Assembly (NCBI GenBank): GCA_029256485.1
Contig: JAQSXU010000110.1
Location: 1-12,384, forward strand
Source of the DNA: Clostridiaceae bacterium
GTDB taxonomy: Bacteria > Bacillota_A > Clostridia > Clostridiales > Clostridiaceae
DNA length: 12,384 bases
Reading direction: 5' to 3'
Made by a program: the position numbers and the translations under genes
The notes under the pieces: model-generated
What the model was told of the DNA's origin: nothing
Databases searched by the model: none
What the model saw: the letters and a program-made list of their open reading frames with translations, nothing else
Shown here: positions 9,101 through 12,384 of the stretch, piece after piece
Layout: every line of letters begins with the position of its first letter
How positions within the stretch are numbered: the first letter of the stretch is position 1

Positions 9101-12100
9101 AGTATCCGAATGGGGATGTTTTAACCGTTAATTATGATGATGGAGAGAAAGAAAGTACTTTCTATTTTCATGAAAGTAAAAGAACAGAAAAAAATAGATA
9201 CAATAGCAATAAATTAGTAACACATAGAATTTACGAAGATGGAAGCACAGAAGAATATAAATATGATGATTATCAAAATAAAATATATATAAAAGATAGA
9301 AATGGGTATGAAACTCATAGGGTTTATGATGAGTTTGGAAATTTATTAAAAGAGATTTTACCAAATGGATTAATAACAGAATACACTTACGATGAAAATG
9401 GAAATATATTAAAAGAAGTAGATAATGAAGAAAAAGAAATTATATATGTTTATGACAACATTGGTAATTTAATAGAGAAGAAAACAAAACTTTCAGCCTC
9501 AAATTGGACAACTGAAGGATTTACATATGATTCAAATGGAAGAATTTTAAGTAAGACAGATGGAAATGGAAACAGTACAAGATATGAGTATGAATATCTT
9601 GGAGGTTTAGAGGGAAAATTAGGAAAAGATCCAGTAAGGGTAATAACAAACAGTGGATATGAGTATGAATATACTTATGATAAAGTAGGCAGAAACACTG
9701 AAATAAGTACAAAATATGGAACAATAGAATTTGGTTATAATAACTTGAATTTTATAGCAAGTATAAAAGATGCTAATGGAAATGTAACAATAAAAAATTA
9801 TGACAACATGGGTAATCTAACAAGTCTTTATACTCCAAATGCATGTATGAAGGGAAATATTTCTGATGAAGGCTACAAATACTCTTATGACCATATGGAT
9901 AGGCTTATAAGCATAAAAAATCCACTTGGAATTGTAGAAAAAAGTATAAGAGACAGTGAAGGAAATATAATAAAGGAAATAAATCCTAATTATTATAGTG
10001 ATGAAACCTATGATGGAATTGGTGTGGAATATGTCTATGACAAGGATAATAGAAAGATAAAAACTATTTATCCAGATGGAGGAATAGAAAGATTTTTCTA
10101 TGACTCAAATGGAAATGTTATACGGCATATAAGTCCAGAGTATTATAATGCTGAAACAGATGATGGCTTAGGTTATAGCTATACTTATGATTCTATGAAT
10201 AGATTAAGCTCAATAATAAATGAAGAAGGAATTGCAGAAAAGACTTTTGAATATGATCTTCATGGAAATATCATAAAAGAAATAGATGTTGAAGGAAATG
10301 CTATATTATTTAAATATGATTTAGTTGGAAATTTAATTGAAAAGAGAGTCCCAGTTGAAAAAACTAATTTATCAGAGAATAAAGCAAATGGTCCAGAAGC
10401 TTATGAAATTAAGTATAACGTAACTTGCTATGAGTATGATAAAAATGGAAATAAGATACTTGAAAAGCATGGAATAACCTTAGTTTCTGAAAAGGAAGCT
10501 TGCAGTAATTATCATGAAATTTATTTTGAATATGATGAAGAAAACAGATTGATTAAAGTTAAAGATAAGTATGGAGCAAAAGCAAAATACAAATATGACT
10601 GCTTGAATAATAAGACTTATGAAAGCTTTAAGATTAATGATAAAACTACTAAAGCAATTCATTATATTTATGATAAGGTTGGAAATCTCGTACAAAAGAA
10701 AGAAGAAATAAACGGAGGCTTTGTAGCACCAGAAACTGCTGGTAAAAATATTTGGGCCGTAACAAATTATGAATATGACAAAAATGGCAATATAACTAAG
10801 ATTATAACTCCAAAAGGCTTTGAAATAGGAAGGGTTTACGATAAGGTAGATAGAGTTATAGAGCAACATGAAAAAGATGAAGCAAATGGAATCTTTAGAA
10901 GTTATGTTTATAATTATGATAAAGCAGATAATGTAATCAGCATAAGTGAATATTCAGGAGAAGAAGCTAAGCTTATAAGCAATAAGTATATAAGCGAAAA
11001 TGATTATAGAGTACATTGGACTGAAAGACATGAAAATAGGAAAGAAAATGAGAAGTTATTTGAAAAACTTAATTTCAAGGAAGATCAAAGGAAGAAGGCT
11101 TATACTTATGATGCTCAAAACAGACTTACTCATTTCATAAATGTTTCAGGAAATACAACAAGGTTATTTTATGATAAAAATGATAGGATAATAAAACAAG
11201 TACTTCCAGAGCAATATGATAAAGCTAAAGATGATGGAGTAGGAACAACTTATATTTATAACTTAAATGGAAAAGTTATTGAAGTTAAAAATGCGTTAGG
11301 TGAAACTGTAACTAAAAATACTTATGATCCTAAAGGAAATATAAAAACTTCAATAGATGGAGAAAATAACAAGGTTGAATATACTTATACATTACTTGGG
11401 CAAATTAAAGATATAGTTACTCCAAATTCAAGAAAAGAAAATAAATCAGCTCAAAGCTATAAGTATGATGCAAGAGGAAATATTACTGGAATAACTGATG
11501 GTAATGGAAATCAAACAAGCTATATCTTAGATGATTGGGGAAGAATAATTCAAATAACAACCCCAGAAGGCGGAGTTGAGAAATATACTTATGACTTTGC
11601 AGGAAATATAACAAGTACAACAGATGCAAATGGTGGAACTATAGAATATATCTACAACAGTTTAGGACAAGTATATGAAATAAGAGATCAAGAAGGAAAT
11701 AGTGAATATTTCTATTATGATAAGGAAGGAAATCTTACAAAACATATAGATAGAAATCAGAATTATGTAGATAGAAGCTATAACTTAGATAGAAATATAG
11801 TTTCAGTAAAGGCTTATCAAATTGATGAGGAAGCAATTGCCTTAGAAGCAAAGAAAGCTGAAGAAGCTAGACTAAAAGCAATTGAAGAGGCTAATAGAAA
11901 GTCAGAAGAAGGCTTCGTGACTAGTCCATTAGCTCAAAGTTCTCGAAGAAGAAGCTTTACAGAAAGATTAAAAGATAGGAAAGAAAAGCATGAGCAAGAA
12001 GAAAAGTTAAATAAAACAAATGGAGCTGAAAAAGCAGAAGATCCAAATAAAAATAAGCTAAAGGTAGTGGAGCAAAGATTTAAATACAATCCAGATGGTA

Positions 12101-12384
12101 CTTTAAAGAGCGCATATACAGGAAATATGCAATATGAATATGCTTATAATATTGAAGGAATGCTCGAAGCTAAGATTGCTTCTGGAAAAACTCTTTTAAG
12201 CTATACTTATGATAAAAATAATAATATTAAGAGTATAAAAGACATAACAGGTAAGAGCAGTATTTATAGCTATGACGAAGCTGATAGAGTTAAGTTAATT
12301 CAAGATGATAATCAAAACAATCTTGCTATTTATGATTATTATAAAAATGATAGTATAAAATCAGTGACAGTTGGAAATGGGTTA
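6187..12384 (+). CDS. VgrG-Rhs fusion, giant polymorphic toxin precursor (3' partial)
   Basis: An open frame of 2066 codons without a stop up to the window end. Residues 1-about 365 are a third VgrG-like spike: gp27-like base with QYEETDWEFLKRIAS at 151, and OB-fold with SAWYCMPEK near 330. Residues about 380-490 are beta-helix-like. A helical stretch (about 495-525) leads to a Gly/Ala/Val-rich hydrophobic segment at 528-574. A Pro/Lys linker (705-742) precedes CKNGDPIDSVTGSLL at 744-758, the entry motif of Rhs proteins (DUF6531-like), followed by GKGWKSSFD. YD repeats of the Y-x-YD-x-x-GN type fill about 857-2066, broken by a charged insertion at 1879-1960. Rhs repeats build a hollow beta-shell that encloses a C-terminal toxin; the Rhs core DPxG motif and toxin are not reached. 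The spike domain suggests delivery by a contractile injection system. Rhs is more often fused to PAAR or to surface signals, so this architecture is notable. Confidence 0.88.
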   Translation, partial: MVITYKGLKIDTPYDSIQVEDIDIIKPINDHAYLKLKLLIEEGKILEYVNKNISEEKVIVSEIQEATGTETKLFVGKIDEMSMSYEGGLHTIELQCVSYTKEFDIKKNSRTFCNLDMTYEDVINKVLEPYSDKAFIDNITKGQAIGEFILQYEETDWEFLKRIASHFNGVLISEATEEYGKFFFGLPELNSNKELNLEDYEVIKDIDSFNKREAMGFEENFLQEYTTWDIISSNKLILGEKVLFNKIQCVVAKIHVEVHKEEIKTVYTLGLERGLRTTHIVNHKIFGMSIPATVKDIKGNTMSVHFEIDQKYEECSNQKYFTYAIESSAWYCMPEKESQVHIYFPTNDEKGAIAVHAVRVGGGSAKTQNPDIKSFSHTGGSEMKLTPSDMNFSPGGGGVSLNLAQSGDVSLNGQNINLTATENLELGMRDGSGDTPPFRPQNIELSAKSKIDVSKGGSIGFNLVDEASLGATKIDFAGTSKEPVEMPAAVTEWQNMDAQAQIDQINAGALEFEKSKIDAAKAKTSDGLFTAILGGAAVVAGIALLATATVLTGGVALAAGVAIVSGITGALIGGSQVAEGIQDYQKVQAGDYSKSNNFMRDTVCGGNETLYKAIKWTTTIINGIAVSAVTGGGSVEALIAAGKDAVIDGGIATGFSLISDIMDDGKIDNSLESYIDNITNAIGAGGLYRAKNKVKEGINNKVGEIKGGPNKEALPPERPKEIEGPPNKKAITDKSSDTPKENVCKNGDPIDSVTGSLLISATDIVLPDIHEEFKIEREYGSLNPDISVLGKGWKSSFDSFLDINLEKVKVLCTDGHVETFNKVGEEWCNDKGDSKSYVLQEEKDYWVLKSNKDRKLYKYDKNGKLLSITNRFGNKLTIEYVGKNIESLTTFSNYKLFFTYKDGKVVEIKDELGRAVQYKYSGEYLTDVIHVDQGITRYSYDDKGYISSITDQNGHTYTKNFFDNKGRVIKQEYPNGDVLTVNYDDGEKESTFYFHESKRTEKNRYNSNKLVTHRIYEDGSTEEYKYDDYQNKIYIKDRNGYETHRVYDEFGNLLKEILPNGLITEYTYDENGNILKEVDNEEKEIIYVYDNIGNLIEKKTKLSASNWTTEGFTYDSNGRILSKTDGNGNSTRYEYEYLGGLEGKLGKDPVRVITNSGYEYEYTYDKVGRNTEISTKYGTIEFGYNNLNFIASIKDANGNVTIKNYDNMGNLTSLYTPNACMKGNISDEGYKYSYDHMDRLISIKNPLGIVEKSIRDSEGNIIKEINPNYYSDETYDGIGVEYVYDKDNRKIKTIYPDGGIERFFYDSNGNVIRHISPEYYNAETDDGLGYSYTYDSMNRLSSIINEEGIAEKTFEYDLHGNIIKEIDVEGNAILFKYDLVGNLIEKRVPVEKTNLSENKANGPEAYEIKYNVTCYEYDKNGNKILEKHGITLVSEKEACSNYHEIYFEYDEENRLIKVKDKYGAKAKYKYDCLNNKTYESFKINDKTTKAIHYIYDKVGNLVQKKEEINGGFVAPETAGKNIWAVTNYEYDKNGNITKIITPKGFEIGRVYDKVDRVIEQHEKDEANGIFRSYVYNYDKADNVISISEYSGEEAKLISNKYISENDYRVHWTERHENRKENEKLFEKLNFKEDQRKKAYTYDAQNRLTHFINVSGNTTRLFYDKNDRIIKQVLPEQYDKAKDDGVGTTYIYNLNGKVIEVKNALGETVTKNTYDPKGNIKTSIDGENNKVEYTYTLLGQIKDIVTPNSRKENKSAQSYKYDARGNITGITDGNGNQTSYILDDWGRIIQITTPEGGVEKYTYDFAGNITSTTDANGGTIEYIYNSLGQVYEIRDQEGNSEYFYYDKEGNLTKHIDRNQNYVDRSYNLDRNIVSVKAYQIDEEAIALEAKKAEEARLKAIEEANRKSEEGFVTSPLAQSSRRRSFTERLKDRKEKHEQEEKLNKTNGAEKAEDPNKNKLKVVEQRFKYNPDGTLKSAYTGNMQYEYAYNIEGMLEAKIASGKTLLSYTYDKNNNIKSIKDITGKSSIYSYDEADRVKLIQDDNQNNLAIYDYYKNDSIKSVTVGNGL
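7768..7908 (+). other. Hydrophobic Gly/Ala-rich segment of the VgrG-Rhs protein
   Basis: Residues 528-574 hold almost no charged residues and are rich in Gly, Ala, Val, Leu and Ile (for example AVVAGIALLATATVL and GVALAAGVAIVSGITGALIG). It could form two membrane-spanning helices joined by a Gly-Gly turn. A weaker apolar patch follows at about residues 620-635. In type VI effectors such segments sit between the spike-binding part and the Rhs shell, are held by Eag chaperones and are thought to help the toxin cross the target membrane; applying this here is inference. Confidence 0.7.
8413..8595 (+). other. Rhs-entry motif, DUF6531-like domain
   Basis: Residues 743-803 of the fusion carry GDPIDSVTGSLL, then IVLPDIHEEFKIEREYGS and LGKGWKSSFD. 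This matches the conserved N-terminal cap of Rhs/YD shells (GDPVDxxTG, LP, RxY, GxGW). It marks the boundary between the delivery part and the shell. Confidence 0.75.
8755..12384 (+). repeat. Rhs/YD-repeat array (protein level)
   Basis: From residue 857 to the window end, several dozen degenerate repeats of about 20 residues carry the core Y-x-Y-D-x-x-G-N/R followed by I/L and a polar turn (YEYDKNGNITKI, YKYDARGNITGI, YTYDFAGNITST). The array is continuous except for longer loops at about 9982-10044, 10132-10191 and 11203-11262, and a charged insertion at 11821-12066. Repeats are diverged in nucleotide sequence, so the array is old rather than recently expanded. Confidence 0.85.
11821..12066 (+). 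other. Charged helical insertion within the YD array
   Basis: Residues 1879-1960 break the YD periodicity with a Lys/Glu/Ala-rich stretch (EAKKAEEARLKAIEEANRKS), a Ser-Arg patch (SSRRRSF) and a basic helix (RLKDRKEKHEQEEK). YD repeats resume at RFKYNPDGTLK. It is likely an exposed helical loop or coiled coil on the shell; no known domain is recognised. Confidence 0.65.

Noticed and set aside
9128..10869. Minus-strand open frames at 9128-9364, 9521-9724 and 10480-10869, with membrane-protein-like translations
   Set aside because: They lie wholly inside the Rhs frame. Their Phe/Tyr/Leu/His/Ile-rich translations are the complement of A-rich YD codons, and no proper ribosome site precedes them.
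1..12384. Canonical type VI secretion locus
   Set aside because: No tssB/C sheath, Hcp, ClpV, TssJLM or baseplate genes are visible, and composition suggests a monoderm; only spike, tip and cargo parts are present, so the machine type is left open.
8755..12384. CRISPR-like or tandem DNA repeat array suggested by many similar short motifs
   Set aside because: The similarity is at protein level with YD periodicity, repeats are diverged in nucleotides, no identical repeats with unique spacers occur, and the frame is open throughout.
6187..12384. Wall-associated WapA-type contact-dependent toxin
   Set aside because: The YD array would fit, but there is no signal peptide or wall-binding domain; the N-terminus is a VgrG-like spike, pointing to delivery by an injection system.

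Overview
The window comes from a low-GC, AT-rich genome. A/T-ending codons dominate, Shine-Dalgarno sites are strong and purine-rich, and one gene starts with GTG. Together with the protein types this suggests a monoderm Firmicute, most likely Clostridium; that assignment is inference from composition and gene families only. All genes are on the + strand, gaps are at most about 75 bp, and I see no terminator or clear promoter, so the whole window reads as part of one operon that continues past both edges.

Layout: (1) 24-1448, a VgrG/gp27-gp5-like spike protein; (2) 1524-2138, a 204-aa protein resembling the DcrB/DUF1795 fold, a family that includes the EagR effector chaperones of type VI secretion; (3) 2183-3625, a second, diverged VgrG-like spike; (4) 3662-4744, a protein with a C-terminal pentapeptide-repeat solenoid; (5) 4741-5262, an Imm11/DUF1629-like protein overlapping the previous gene by 4 bp; (6) 5267-6151, a cysteine-rich DUF4280 (PAAR-like) protein with a long charged N-terminal extension; (7) 6187 to the window end, a giant open frame of at least 2066 codons, with no stop, that fuses a third VgrG-like spike to a hydrophobic Gly/Ala-rich segment, a GDPxDxxTG Rhs-entry motif and several dozen YD repeats.

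Taken together this looks like the spike, tip and cargo section of a contractile injection system (CIS): VgrG trimers form the spike, the DUF4280 protein caps or adapts the tip, DcrB-like, pentapeptide and Imm11-like proteins act as loading or accessory factors, and the Rhs shell would enclose a C-terminal toxin whose coding sequence lies beyond the window. No sheath, tube, baseplate wedge, ATPase or membrane-complex gene is visible, so whether the machine is an extracellular CIS, a cytoplasmic CIS or something else cannot be decided here.

The most interesting points are the single-chain VgrG-hydrophobic segment-Rhs architecture in a probable Gram-positive host, and the presence in the same operon of a candidate Eag-like chaperone that could shield that hydrophobic segment. 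The toxin domain and its immunity gene, if present, lie downstream of position 12384.
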